Origin: Pseudomonas jessenii
GTDB lineage: Bacteria; Pseudomonadota; Gammaproteobacteria; Pseudomonadales; Pseudomonadaceae
DNA length: 64,000 bases
Reading direction: 5' to 3'
NCBI RefSeq assembly: GCF_002236115.1
Contig: NZ_NIWT01000006.1
Span: 248,001 to 312,000 of the forward strand
The notes below the pieces were generated by a model. The model saw nothing but the letters and a program-made list of their open reading frames with translations. It was not told the DNA's origin and did not search any database. Of the stretch, positions 8,118 to 16,671 are shown piece by piece (position 1 is the stretch's first letter; each line of letters opens with the position of its first letter). Made by a program: the position numbers and the translations under genes.

Positions 8118-9482
8118 TCAGCCCAGGAGTTCGCGCAGGACTTGAGTGAAGGCGCGATTGCTTTCTTCCTCATCAGCATGCCGTCCATCCCGCACAACCC
8201 ACTGGCCGTTCACCAACACGTCCCGCACCTGACGATCGCCACCGGCAAACAGCCAGCGATTAAGAATCCCGTCGCCATTGGCTGTCGCCAGATACGGATC
8301 GTTGCCGTCCAGCACCAGCCAATCCGCGCGCTTGCCGACTTCCAGAGCGCCAATCGGCTGCCCCAGCGCCTGAGCACCACCATCCAGCGCGGCATCAAAC
8401 AGCGTGCGGCCGACCATTGGCTGATCCGCGCCGTACAAACGATTACGCCGCTGGTCGCGCAGACGCTGGCCGTATTCCAGCCAGCGCAACTCTTCCACCA
8501 CGCTCAACGACACATGGCTGTCGGAACCGATGCCCATGCGGCCGCCCTGGGCGAGGAAATCCACCGCCGGGAAAATCCCGTCGCCAAGGTTGGCTTCGGT
8601 GGTCAGGCACAGGCCGGCGATGGCGCGGCTCCTGGCCATCGACGTGACTTCTTCCGGGCTGGCGTGGGTCGCGTGGACCAGGCACCAGCGCTGGTCGACT
8701 TCGACGTTTTCGTACAGCCATTGCAGCGGACGACGACCGCTCCAGGTCAGGCAGTCGTCGACTTCCTTCTGCTGCTCGGCGATGTGGATGTGCACCGGGC
8801 ATTGTTTGTCGCTGGCGGCCAGCACTTCGCTGATCTGTTGCGGCGTGACCGCGCGCAGCGAGTGGAAACACAGGCCCAGGGCCTGCGCCGGCTGCTGCGC
8901 CAGGAGCGGTTGCAGGCGCGATTGCAGCTTGAGGTAATTTTCGGTGCTGTTGATGAAGCGACGCTGACCTTCGTTCGGAGTCTGGCCGCCGAAACCGGAG
9001 TGGCTGTAGAGCACCGGCAGCAGGGTCAGGCCGATACCGGCGGAACCTGCGGCCTGGCTGATACGCAGGGCCAGTTCGGCCGGGTCCGCGTAAGGCTGGC
9101 CACTGATGTCATGGTGTACGTAATGAAATTCCGCCACCGATGTGTAACCGGCCTTGAGCATTTCGATGTACAGCTGACGGGCGATGACGCCGAGTTGTTC
9201 CGGGCTGATTTTTCCGACGAGGCGATACATCAGGTCGCGCCAGGTCCAGAAACTGTCGTTCGGATTTCCCGCCACTTCCGCCAGCCCGGCCATGGCCCGC
9301 TGGAAGGCGTGGGAGTGTAAATTCGGCATACCCGGCAGCAGCGGACCGCTTAGCCGTTCGGCGCCATCTGCGTTGGAATCGGCCTGGATATGGGTCAAAA
9401 CGCCGTCGGCGCTGACCTCAAGACGTACATTGTTGGCCCATCCACTAGGCAGCAGCGCGCGTTCGGCAAAGAAGGCGGACAT
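8118..9482 (-). CDS. hutF: Formimidoylglutamate deiminase
   Basis: 454 residues, amidohydrolase superfamily. It converts N-formimino-L-glutamate to N-formyl-L-glutamate plus ammonia, the fourth step of the five-step histidine pathway, feeding HutG. Metal and catalytic motifs: LHSHAFQRAMAG (HxH) near residue 55, FHSLRAV in the middle, the HATHA stretch (VHATHASPEEV), and the C-terminal-half Asp in GSDSHVSLS. The gene diverges from hutC across a 107-base region containing the palindrome TGTATATACA, the likely HutC operator, so it should be induced with the rest of the pathway by urocanate. The presence of HutF plus HutG, and absence of a one-step HutG formiminoglutamase, fits the Pseudomonas route. 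Confidence 0.96.
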   Translation of the reverse strand: MSAFFAERALLPSGWANNVRLEVSADGVLTHIQADSNADGAERLSGPLLPGMPNLHSHAFQRAMAGLAEVAGNPNDSFWTWRDLMYRLVGKISPEQLGVIARQLYIEMLKAGYTSVAEFHYVHHDISGQPYADPAELALRISQAAGSAGIGLTLLPVLYSHSGFGGQTPNEGQRRFINSTENYLKLQSRLQPLLAQQPAQALGLCFHSLRAVTPQQISEVLAASDKQCPVHIHIAEQQKEVDDCLTWSGRRPLQWLYENVEVDQRWCLVHATHASPEEVTSMARSRAIAGLCLTTEANLGDGIFPAVDFLAQGGRMGIGSDSHVSLSVVEELRWLEYGQRLRDQRRNRLYGADQPMVGRTLFDAALDGGAQALGQPIGALEVGKRADWLVLDGNDPYLATANGDGILNRWLFAGGDRQVRDVLVNGQWVVRDGRHADEEESNRAFTQVLRELLG

Positions 9483-9507
9483 GGTTCAGCACCCCATCGT
9501 GTGTTAT

Positions 9508-9533
9508 TTGTATATACATATACAGACGTTTGC
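9508..9533. promoter_or_regulatory. Candidate HutC operator between hutF and hutC
   Basis: Contains the perfect palindrome TGTATATACA (9509-9518). The 26-base stretch matches the hutU operator region (11259-11284) at 21 positions, including the non-palindromic tail AGACGTxTGC, which makes chance unlikely. Placed between divergent hutF and hutC it would let HutC control both hutF and its own gene. Confidence 0.65.
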
Positions 9534-9589
9534 CTGCCCGGTAAACTCCGGCAAGCTAGCAATCTCTTTTCAACGAACAAGGATTAACC

Positions 9590-10339
9590 GTGCCGACTCC
9601 GCCTCCAGTCTCTCCGTTGGCCGCGAACATGGGCGACAGTCCGGCGCCCTTGTACGCCCGCGTCAAACAAATGATCACCCAGCAAATCGACAGTGGAAAC
9701 TGGCCGCCGCACTACCGCGTGCCGTCGGAAAGCGAGCTGGTCAGCCAGTTGGGCTTCAGCCGCATGACCATCAACCGCGCCCTGCGCGAGATGACCGCCG
9801 ATGGCCTGCTGGTGCGCATGCAAGGCGTCGGCACGTTCGTCGCCGAGCCGAAAAGCCAGTCTGCCTTGTTCGAAGTGCACAACATCGCCGATGAAATCGC
9901 CTCTCGCGGTCATCGCCACACCTGCAAGGTCATCACCCTTGAAGAAGAGGCCGCCGGCTCCGAGCGCGCCCTGGCCCTGGACATGCGCGAAGGGCAGAAG
10001 GTGTTCCACTCGCTGATCGTGCATTTCGAAAACGATATTCCGGTGCAAATCGAAGATCGTTTCGTCAATGCGCTGGTGGCGCCGGACTACCTCAAGCAGG
10101 ACTTCACCCTGCAAACGCCCTACGCCTACCTGAACCAGGTCGCGCCGCTGACCGAAGGCGAGCACGTGGTTGAGGCGATCCTGGCCGAGTCGTCCGAATG
10201 CAAATTGCTGCAGATTGAAAAAGGCGAGCCGTGCCTGCTGATCCGTCGCCGCACCTGGTCCGGCCGTCAGCCGGTGACCGCCGCTCGCTTGATCCACCCC
10301 GGTTCCCGTCATCGTCTGGAAGGTCGGTTCCATAAATGA
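9590..10339 (+). CDS. hutC: Histidine utilisation repressor, GntR/HutC family
   Basis: 249 residues. The N-terminal winged helix-turn-helix of the GntR family covers about residues 18-85 (PLYARVKQMI, VPSESELVSQLGFSRMTINRALREM, GVGTFV), followed by a UTRA effector domain (about 95-240) that in HutC proteins binds urocanate. Established role in pseudomonads: represses hut operons and is released by urocanate. The start is a GTG at 9590 with an AAGGA about 8 bases upstream; an ATG further in (residue 14) is less likely because the GntR domain begins just after. It overlaps hutD by four bases (ATGA). Operator-like palindromes occur upstream of hutC/hutF and hutU. Confidence 0.96.
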   Translation: MPTPPPVSPLAANMGDSPAPLYARVKQMITQQIDSGNWPPHYRVPSESELVSQLGFSRMTINRALREMTADGLLVRMQGVGTFVAEPKSQSALFEVHNIADEIASRGHRHTCKVITLEEEAAGSERALALDMREGQKVFHSLIVHFENDIPVQIEDRFVNALVAPDYLKQDFTLQTPYAYLNQVAPLTEGEHVVEAILAESSECKLLQIEKGEPCLLIRRRTWSGRQPVTAARLIHPGSRHRLEGRFHK

Positions 10340-10905
10340 ATCAGTTAAAGGTTTTACGCGCCAAAGATTACCCGCGCATGCCGTGGAAAAACGGCGGCGG
10401 CAGCACCGAAGAAATCACCCGCGATGCCGGCACCGGTCTGGATGGCTTTGGCTGGCGCCTGTCGATTGCCGACATTGGCGAATCGGGCGGGTTTTCCACC
10501 TTCGCCGGTTACGAGCGAGTGATCACTGTTTTGCAGGGCGACGGCATGAGCCTGACGGTGGATGGCCAGGATACTCGGCCACTGTTACCGCTGGACCCGT
10601 TTGCCTTCAGCGGTGAAAGCAAGGTTTCCTGCACATTGCTCGGCGGTGCGATTCGCGATTTCAACCTCATTTACGCACCGCAGCGTTACGCCGCGCGGTT
10701 GCAGTGGTTGTCGGGCGAGCAGCGGTTTTTCAGTGAGGCGGGGACTGTGCTGGTCTTCAGCATCAGCGATGCGCTTGAAGTGAAGGTCGGTACCAGCGCT
10801 TCGCAACTGGGTCGCCATGATTGCCTGCAACTGGTCGGTAACACTGGGCTGCTGGAAGTCTCCAGCAATGGCGCCTGCTGCGTGATCGAACTCGTCGCAC
10901 GCTGA
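10336..10905 (+). CDS. hutD: HutD family protein
   Basis: 189 residues, a bicupin-like HutD protein. Family-specific N terminus MPWKNGGGSTEEI near residue 15 and IADIGESGGFSTFAGYERV near residue 50 are clear. In P. fluorescens HutD is reported to act as a governor that limits hut expression, perhaps by binding urocanate; no enzymatic activity is established. It is translationally coupled to hutC through an ATGA overlap. A repeat doublet and a 496-base regulatory stretch separate it from hutU. Confidence 0.95.
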   Translation: MNQLKVLRAKDYPRMPWKNGGGSTEEITRDAGTGLDGFGWRLSIADIGESGGFSTFAGYERVITVLQGDGMSLTVDGQDTRPLLPLDPFAFSGESKVSCTLLGGAIRDFNLIYAPQRYAARLQWLSGEQRFFSEAGTVLVFSISDALEVKVGTSASQLGRHDCLQLVGNTGLLEVSSNGACCVIELVAR

Positions 10906-10914
10906 TACACCATC

Positions 10915-11019
10915 CCTGTAGGAGCGAGCTCGCTCGCGAATAACCCAAATTCGCCGCTGGGCATCTGGTTCTACGCGTTATCGTTCACGACCATCGCGAG
11001 CAAGCTCGGCTCCTGCAGG
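10915..11019. repeat. REPIN 4 (diverged)
   Basis: ccctgtaggagcgagctcgctcgcg on the left (10915-10938, quoted in part) and atcgcgagcaagctcggctc on the right, with mismatches to the majority copy, inside the hutD-hutU gap. Confidence 0.8.
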
Positions 11020-11079
11020 GGCCATGTTTGCACGCGATGTTGTGCTACCCCTCAGACCGTTTCCGTCCGCGCACCAATT

Positions 11080-11125
11080 TGTTACCGAATGCCCCAGCGT
11101 GGCGCAAAACCACGCTCAAGTAACA
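11080..11125. promoter_or_regulatory. Nested inverted repeats upstream of hutU, candidate enhancer-binding-protein site
   Basis: TGTTAC (11080-11085) and GTAACA (11120-11125) form widely spaced inverted half sites of the kind reported for CbrB. Between them is a perfect 7-base inverted repeat AGCGTGG/CCACGCT (11096-11116). The block is 110-160 bases upstream of the sigma54-type promoter, a normal distance for CbrB or NtrC. The half-site spacing (34 bases) is larger than the usual 14, so the identity of the activator is uncertain. Confidence 0.35.
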
Positions 11126-11236
11126 ATCCGCCTATCCTCCAAAAAATCCCCTCGAAAAATTTCATCTACGCCAAAACCCTTGTTCCAAGGGCTCTCCAGC
11201 TGTTTCCGAACTTTTCTTGAATGCTCATCCAACAAG

Positions 11237-11253
11237 TTGGCCGCTTGATTGCA
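11237..11253 (+). promoter_or_regulatory. Sigma54-type promoter of hutU
   Basis: TTGGC (-24) and TTGCA (-12) with the invariant GG and GC exactly ten bases apart (TTGGCCGCTTGATTGCA). The predicted transcription start (about 11264) falls inside the HutC palindrome. RpoN and CbrB/NtrC control of hutU is established in P. fluorescens. Confidence 0.72.
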
Positions 11254-11257
11254 TATG

Positions 11258-11271
11258 CTTGTATGTACAAG
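11258..11271. promoter_or_regulatory. HutC operator of hutU
   Basis: Perfect 14-base palindrome CTTGTATGTACAAG immediately downstream of the -12 element. Bound HutC would block promoter clearance. The similarity to the hutF/hutC site extends to 11284. Confidence 0.75.
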
Positions 11272-11401
11272 TAAAGACGTATGCGTATGAGTCACGAAGA
11301 CTCAACCATCGTCCACTGATTCGCCGGTGTGCACTGATGCCCATTGGCTTGCTCGCCCACTGCCTGGGTTGGTTTGGATTGATTGCTGAGGAGTTCTTTT
11401 C

Positions 11402-13084
11402 GTGACCGAGAATAAACGTACCAAGTTTCGCGACGTCGAAATCCGTGCCGCACGCGGTAACAAGCTGACCGCCAAGAGCTGGCTGACTGAAGCGCCGCTG
11501 CGCATGCTGATGAACAACCTCGACCCGGAAGTCGCCGAGAACCCTAAAGAACTGGTGGTTTACGGTGGTATCGGTCGCGCGGCACGTAACTGGGAATGCT
11601 ACGACAAGATCGTCGAAAGCCTGACCAACCTGAGCGACGACGAAACCCTGCTGGTGCAATCCGGCAAGCCGGTCGGCGTGTTCAAGACCCACAGCAACGC
11701 CCCGCGCGTACTGATCGCCAACTCCAACCTGGTTCCTCACTGGGCGAGCTGGGAACACTTCAACGAACTGGACGCCAAAGGCCTGGCCATGTACGGCCAG
11801 ATGACCGCCGGCAGCTGGATCTACATCGGCAGCCAGGGCATCGTCCAGGGCACCTACGAAACCTTCGTTGAAGCTGGTCGCCAGCACTACAACGACAACC
11901 TGACCGGCAAGTGGGTACTGACCGCTGGCCTGGGCGGCATGGGTGGTGCTCAGCCTCTGGCTGCAACCCTGGCTGGCGCTTGCTCGCTGAACATCGAATG
12001 CCAGCAGGTCAGCATCGATTTCCGTCTGAAAAGCCGCTACGTCGACGAGCAAGCCAAAGACCTCGACGACGCACTGGCCCGCATCGCCAAATACACCGCC
12101 GAAGGCAAAGCGATTTCCATCGCGCTGCTGGGCAACGCGGCTGAAATCCTGCCTGAACTGGTCAAGCGCGGCGTGCGCCCGGACATGGTCACCGACCAGA
12201 CCAGCGCCCACGACCCGCTCAATGGCTACCTGCCAGCCGGCTGGACCTGGGACGAATACCGCGCTCGCGCCAAGACCGAACCTGCTGCCGTGATCAAAGC
12301 CGCCAAGCAATCGATGGCCGTGCACGTTAAAGCGATGCTCGACTTCCAGAAGCAAGGCATCCCGACCTTCGACTACGGCAACAACATCCGTCAGATGGCG
12401 CAAGAAGAAGGCGTGGAAAACGCATTCGACTTCCCGGGCTTCGTACCGGCCTACATCCGTCCGCTGTTCTGCCGTGGCATCGGCCCGTTCCGTTGGGCTG
12501 CACTGTCGGGCAACGCTGAAGACATCTACAAGACCGACGCCAAGGTCAAGGAACTGATCCCGGACGACGCCCACCTGCACAACTGGCTGGACATGGCCCG
12601 CGAGCGCATCAGCTTCCAGGGTCTGCCGGCACGTATCTGCTGGGTTGGCCTGGGCCTGCGCGCCAAGCTGGGCCTGGCGTTCAACGAAATGGTCCGTAGC
12701 GGCGAGTTGTCCGCGCCAATCGTGATCGGCCGCGACCACCTGGACTCCGGTTCGGTATCGAGCCCGAACCGCGAAACCGAATCGATGCAGGACGGTTCCG
12801 ACGCCGTTTCCGACTGGCCACTGCTCAACGCTCTGCTCAACACCGCGAGCGGCGCGACCTGGGTGTCCCTGCACCACGGCGGCGGCGTCGGCATGGGCTT
12901 CTCCCAGCATTCGGGCATGGTGATTGTCTGCGACGGTACTGACGAAGCGGCCGAGCGTATCGCTCGCGTGCTGCACAACGACCCGGCCACTGGCGTCATG
13001 CGTCACGCCGATGCCGGTTACCAGATCGCCATCGACTGCGCCAAGGAACAAGGGCTGAACCTGCCGATGATTACCGGCAAATAA
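11402..13084 (+). CDS. hutU: Urocanate hydratase
   Basis: 560 residues, the usual length. The NAD+-dependent enzyme hydrates urocanate to 4-imidazolone-5-propionate, step two of histidine breakdown. Signatures: NAD-binding GLGGMGGAQPLA near residue 178, the active-site cysteine region LPARICWVGLGLRA near residue 410, and SSPNRETESMQDGSDAVSDW near residue 455. The GTG start at 11402 is preceded by GAGGAG at good spacing. Expression is likely controlled by the sigma54-type promoter and HutC operator upstream. A repeat doublet separates it from the permease gene behind it. Confidence 0.97.
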   Translation: MTENKRTKFRDVEIRAARGNKLTAKSWLTEAPLRMLMNNLDPEVAENPKELVVYGGIGRAARNWECYDKIVESLTNLSDDETLLVQSGKPVGVFKTHSNAPRVLIANSNLVPHWASWEHFNELDAKGLAMYGQMTAGSWIYIGSQGIVQGTYETFVEAGRQHYNDNLTGKWVLTAGLGGMGGAQPLAATLAGACSLNIECQQVSIDFRLKSRYVDEQAKDLDDALARIAKYTAEGKAISIALLGNAAEILPELVKRGVRPDMVTDQTSAHDPLNGYLPAGWTWDEYRARAKTEPAAVIKAAKQSMAVHVKAMLDFQKQGIPTFDYGNNIRQMAQEEGVENAFDFPGFVPAYIRPLFCRGIGPFRWAALSGNAEDIYKTDAKVKELIPDDAHLHNWLDMARERISFQGLPARICWVGLGLRAKLGLAFNEMVRSGELSAPIVIGRDHLDSGSVSSPNRETESMQDGSDAVSDWPLLNALLNTASGATWVSLHHGGGVGMGFSQHSGMVIVCDGTDEAAERIARVLHNDPATGVMRHADAGYQIAIDCAKEQGLNLPMITGK

Positions 13085-13100
13085 CGCTGTACGGCTTTAT

Positions 13101-13190
13101 GTGGGAGCGAGCTTGCTCGCGATGAGGGCGACACATTCAACACTTGTGCTGTCTGACAGATTGCTATCGCGAGCAAGCTCGCTCCCACAG
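13101..13190. repeat. REPIN 5
   Basis: gtgggagcgagcttgctcgc and inverted partner, inside the hut cluster between hutU and the NCS1 permease, both genes reading the same way. Confidence 0.93.
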
Positions 13191-13241
13191 AAGCCAACAC
13201 CGACAACCGATATACCTATAACAATCCACAGAGGTTGAATC

Positions 13242-14711
13242 ATGGCTGTTAACAGCGAACGTGCAGGCAACAAACCGTTGATCGAGAAGCGTTCGATCGA
13301 CTACATCCCGGAAGCGGAAAGACACGGTCGTCTGTTTAGCCAGTTCACCCTGTGGATGGGTGCCAACCTGCAAATCACCGCGATTGTCACTGGTGCATTG
13401 GCGGTGGTGCTTGGCGGTGATGTGTTCTGGTCGTTGATCGGTCTGTTGATCGGCCAACTGCTCGGCGGTGGCGTAATGGCGCTGCATGCGGCGCAAGGCC
13501 CGAAGCTTGGCCTGCCGCAGATGATTTCCAGCCGGGTACAGTTCGGCGTGTACGGCGCGGCCATCCCGATCGTGCTGGTGTGCCTGATGTACCTGGGCTT
13601 CACTGCAACGGGAACCGTGTTATCCGGCCAGGCGCTGGGCCAGTTGTTTGGCGTCAGCGACAGCGTCGGTATCCTCATTTTTGCCAGTGTCATCGTGCTG
13701 GTCACGGTGCTCGGTTATCGGGTGATCCATTGGATCGGCCGAGTTGCCAGCGTCATCGGTGTGATTGCCTTCGTTTATCTGTTCTGGCGCCTGATGAGCC
13801 AGACCGACGTCGGCGCTCTCCTGCAAATCCGTCACTTCAGCTGGAGCAGCTTCCTGCTGGCGGTGTCGCTCGCGGCGTCCTGGCAGATCGCGTTCGGCCC
13901 TTACGTGGCTGACTACTCACGCTACCTGCCGAGCAATATCTCCTCGGTGAAAACCTTTTTCGCCGCAGGTGCGGGTTCGGTCATTGGCGCACAGGTGGCG
14001 ATGGTCCTCGGCGTGTTCGCTGCCGCTTCGGCCAACGGGCAATTCGCCGGTCACGAAGTGGCCTACATCGTTGGTCTGGGCGGTACCGGTGCCACTGCTG
14101 CGCTGCTGTACTTCAGCATCGCGTTCGGCAAGGTCACCATCTCCACGCTGAACTCCTACGGTAGCTTCATGTGCATTGCGACCATCATCAGCGGTTTCCG
14201 TGGTGACCTGAAGGTGACGCACTTGCAGCGTCTGGTCTTCGTGCTGGTCATCGTCGGTGCTGCGACTCTGATGGCGTTGCTCGGTCAGCACTCGTTCCTC
14301 GGCGCGTTCAAGTCTTTCATCCTGTTCTTGCTAGCGTTCTTTACCCCCTGGAGCGCGATCAATCTGGTGGACTACTACTGCATCACCCGCGAGCGCTATG
14401 ACGTACCGGCTCTGGCCGATCCGAATGGTCGCTACGGTCGTTGGAACCTCCTCGGTATCAGCGTCTATGTGTTCGGTGTGCTGGTGCAGCTGCCGTTCAT
14501 CTCCACTAAGTTCTATACCGGTCCGCTGGTGGCGGCCCTGGGTGATGTGGATATTTCCTGGGTCATCGGTCTGGTGCTTCCCGCCGCCCTGTATTACCTG
14601 TGTGCAAAAAAATGGCACGGCACAGTGCCTGATCGTTTGATCCTGCCGGTCGAGCAGGGCGCGATCACAGAACAAAAGCTGAATGTCGGTCGCGCTGCGG
14701 CGCAGGCCTGA
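13242..14711 (+). CDS. hutTu: NCS1-family permease, probable urocanate transporter
   Basis: 489 residues with about 12 hydrophobic helices. The sequence (MGANLQITAIVTGALAVVLG near residue 38, AAQGPKLGLPQMISSRVQFG near residue 85, PYVADYSRYLP near residue 220) is typical of cytosine/purine/allantoin permeases of the NCS1 (CodB) family. In the P. fluorescens hut locus a CodB-type gene at this position has been assigned as the urocanate permease; that function is taken from context. The ATG is preceded by AGAGGTTG at good spacing. A 69-base gap leads to the ABC binding-protein gene, suggesting a shared transcript. Confidence 0.88.
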   Translation: MAVNSERAGNKPLIEKRSIDYIPEAERHGRLFSQFTLWMGANLQITAIVTGALAVVLGGDVFWSLIGLLIGQLLGGGVMALHAAQGPKLGLPQMISSRVQFGVYGAAIPIVLVCLMYLGFTATGTVLSGQALGQLFGVSDSVGILIFASVIVLVTVLGYRVIHWIGRVASVIGVIAFVYLFWRLMSQTDVGALLQIRHFSWSSFLLAVSLAASWQIAFGPYVADYSRYLPSNISSVKTFFAAGAGSVIGAQVAMVLGVFAAASANGQFAGHEVAYIVGLGGTGATAALLYFSIAFGKVTISTLNSYGSFMCIATIISGFRGDLKVTHLQRLVFVLVIVGAATLMALLGQHSFLGAFKSFILFLLAFFTPWSAINLVDYYCITRERYDVPALADPNGRYGRWNLLGISVYVFGVLVQLPFISTKFYTGPLVAALGDVDISWVIGLVLPAALYYLCAKKWHGTVPDRLILPVEQGAITEQKLNVGRAAAQA

Positions 14712-14780
14712 TTGGACGTGGACAGGGCTGGATGCCTCTTGACTGCCGTAAGCCAATTCATGATTAGGAGCGTCATAACA

Positions 14781-15749
14781 ATGAAATCGAACAAGACCCT
14801 GCTGACCGCATTGCTTTCCATGGGCCTGCTGGCCAGCGCTGGCGCCACTCAGGCGGCGGGTTGGTGCGAGTCGGGTAAACCGGTGAAGTTCGCCGGCTTG
14901 AACTGGGAAAGCGCCATGCTGCTGACCGACGTGATGCAAGTCGTGTTGGAGAAAGGCTACGACTGCAAGACCGACAGCCTGCCGGGCAACTCCATCACCA
15001 TGGAAAACGCTCTGAGCAGCAACGACATTCAAGTGTTTGCCGAAGAGTGGGTCGGCCGCAGCGAAGTCTGGAACAAGGCCGAGAAGGCCGGCAAGGTCGT
15101 CGGTGTCGGCGCCCCGGTTGTTGGCGCGATCGAAGGCTGGTACGTGCCTCGCTACGTGATCGAAGGCGACGCCAAGCGTAAGCTGGAAGCCAAGGCTCCG
15201 GACCTGAAAAACATTGCTGACCTGGGCAAATACTCGGCGGTGTTCAAGGACGCCGAAGAGCCTTCCAAGGGCCGTTTCTACAACTGCCCGGCCGGCTGGA
15301 CCTGTGAGCTGGACAACAGCGAAATGCTGAAAAGCTACGGCCTGGAAAGCACCTACACCAACTTCCGCCCAGGCACCGGCCCGGCGCTGGATGCCGCTGT
15401 GCTGTCGAGCTACAAGCGTGGCGAGCCGATCCTGTTCTACTACTGGTCGCCAACGCCTTTGATAGGCCAGATCGACGCGGTGAAACTCGAAGAGAAACCA
15501 GGCGTGAACAAGACAGTGACCATCAAGGTCGGCTTGTCCAAGACGTTCCACGACGAAGCGCCTGAACTGGTGGCCGTGCTGGAAAAGGTCAACGTGCCAA
15601 TCGACCTGCTGAACCAGAACCTTGGGCGCATGACCAAAGAGCGGATCGAATCACCAAAACTGGCCAAGATCTTCCTGAAGGAACATCCTGAAGTCTGGCA
15701 CGCATGGGTGAGCGAAGACGCAGCCAAGAAAATCGACGCGGCCTTGTAG
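14781..15749 (+). CDS. hutX: ABC transporter substrate-binding protein (histidine-type, OpuAC/ProX fold)
   Basis: 322 residues from the ATG at 14781, chosen because it starts a clean signal peptide (MKSNKTLLTALLSMGLLASA...QAA) and has TAGGAG upstream; the frame can be extended to 14712 but that part is not protein-like. The mature chain has the glycine-betaine/histidine binding-protein fold: KFAGLNWESAML, EEWVGRSEVW, FRPGTGPALDAA and FYYWSPTPLIG supply Trp/Tyr residues for a cationic ligand. Position between a urocanate permease and hutH genes supports histidine as substrate, like HutX of other bacteria. Acts in the periplasm, feeding HutWV. Confidence 0.9.
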   Translation: MKSNKTLLTALLSMGLLASAGATQAAGWCESGKPVKFAGLNWESAMLLTDVMQVVLEKGYDCKTDSLPGNSITMENALSSNDIQVFAEEWVGRSEVWNKAEKAGKVVGVGAPVVGAIEGWYVPRYVIEGDAKRKLEAKAPDLKNIADLGKYSAVFKDAEEPSKGRFYNCPAGWTCELDNSEMLKSYGLESTYTNFRPGTGPALDAAVLSSYKRGEPILFYYWSPTPLIGQIDAVKLEEKPGVNKTVTIKVGLSKTFHDEAPELVAVLEKVNVPIDLLNQNLGRMTKERIESPKLAKIFLKEHPEVWHAWVSEDAAKKIDAAL

Positions 15750-15819
15750 GTTGGGCTTCTCCGGCTGTCGGCAGCGGCAGTCGGACGCTTGATCGCAACC
15801 CCTTGATTGAGAGTCTCTT

Positions 15820-16671
15820 ATGTTTCCCGAAAGCTTTACCTTTTCCATCGCCGACTGGGTCAACGGTTGGGTCGATTCGCTGGTTACCAACTACGGCGAC
15901 GTTTTCCGCAGCATCTCCGACACCCTGCTGTGGGCCATCGTCAATCTTGAAGGCCTGCTGCGTGCTGCACCCTGGTGGCTGATGCTGGCCATCGTGGCCG
16001 GTGTGGCCTGGCACGCGACCCGCAAGGTCGTGACCACTGCCGTCATCGTTGGTTTGCTGTTCCTGGTGGGTGCGGTCGGCCTCTGGGACAAGCTGATGCA
16101 GACCCTGGCGCTGATGATGGTGGCGACGATCATTTCGGTGTTGATCGGCATTCCGCTGGGCATTCTCTCGGCGCGCAGCAACCGCCTGCGTTCGGTGCTG
16201 ATGCCGTTGCTGGACATCATGCAGACCATGCCGAGCTTCGTGTACCTGATCCCGGTTCTGATGCTGTTTGGCCTGGGCAAGGTCCCGGCGATTTTCGCCA
16301 CGGTGATCTACGCCGCACCACCGCTGATCCGTCTGACCGATCTGGGCATTCGCCAGGTCGACGGCGAAGTGATGGAAGCGATCAACGCCTTCGGTGCCAA
16401 CCGCTGGCAGCAACTGTTCGGTGTGCAACTGCCACTGGCCCTACCGAGCATCATGGCCGGGATCAACCAGACCACCATGATGGCCCTGTCGATGGTGGTG
16501 ATCGCCTCGATGATCGGTGCCCGTGGCCTGGGTGAAGACGTGCTGGTGGGGATTCAGACCCTCAACGTCGGGCGTGGCCTTGAAGCCGGTCTGGCGATCG
16601 TGATTCTGGCTGTGGTGATCGACCGCATTACACAGGCGTATGGTCGCGCACGGCATGAGGTGAGCAAATGA
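15820..16671 (+). CDS. hutW: ABC transporter permease (histidine/betaine type)
   Basis: 283 residues, ProW-like. It has several membrane helices and the coupling 'EAA' loop EVMEAINAFGANRWQQLFGVQLPLALPSIMAGINQ (residues about 187-221; core EAINAFGANRWQQLFG). It forms the inner-membrane channel for the HutX ligand and contacts the ATPase encoded next. Its stop overlaps the start of hutV by four bases (ATGA). ProW of the betaine system is longer at its N terminus; this shorter form is the common histidine-type version. Confidence 0.92.
   Translation: MFPESFTFSIADWVNGWVDSLVTNYGDVFRSISDTLLWAIVNLEGLLRAAPWWLMLAIVAGVAWHATRKVVTTAVIVGLLFLVGAVGLWDKLMQTLALMMVATIISVLIGIPLGILSARSNRLRSVLMPLLDIMQTMPSFVYLIPVLMLFGLGKVPAIFATVIYAAPPLIRLTDLGIRQVDGEVMEAINAFGANRWQQLFGVQLPLALPSIMAGINQTTMMALSMVVIASMIGARGLGEDVLVGIQTLNVGRGLEAGLAIVILAVVIDRITQAYGRARHEVSK

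Larger units (their letters stand above)
10906..11401. other. Non-coding region between hutD and hutU
   Basis: About 496 bases with no supported gene. In order it holds a divergent REP doublet (10915-11019), an inverted-repeat block that may be an activator site (11080-11125), a sigma54-type promoter (11237-11253), an overlapping HutC-type palindrome (11258-11271) and a roughly 130-base untranslated leader ending in the GAGG ribosome site before the GTG of hutU. Short frames in it (11024-11248, 11217-11405) have no recognisable protein features. Confidence 0.7.

Noticed and set aside
11017..11032. AGGGGCCATGTTTGCA as an alternative sigma54 promoter for hutU
   Set aside because: GG/GC spacing fits but it lacks TGGC, lies partly in the repeat doublet and is 370 bases from hutU, while the 11237 site is better and next to the operator.
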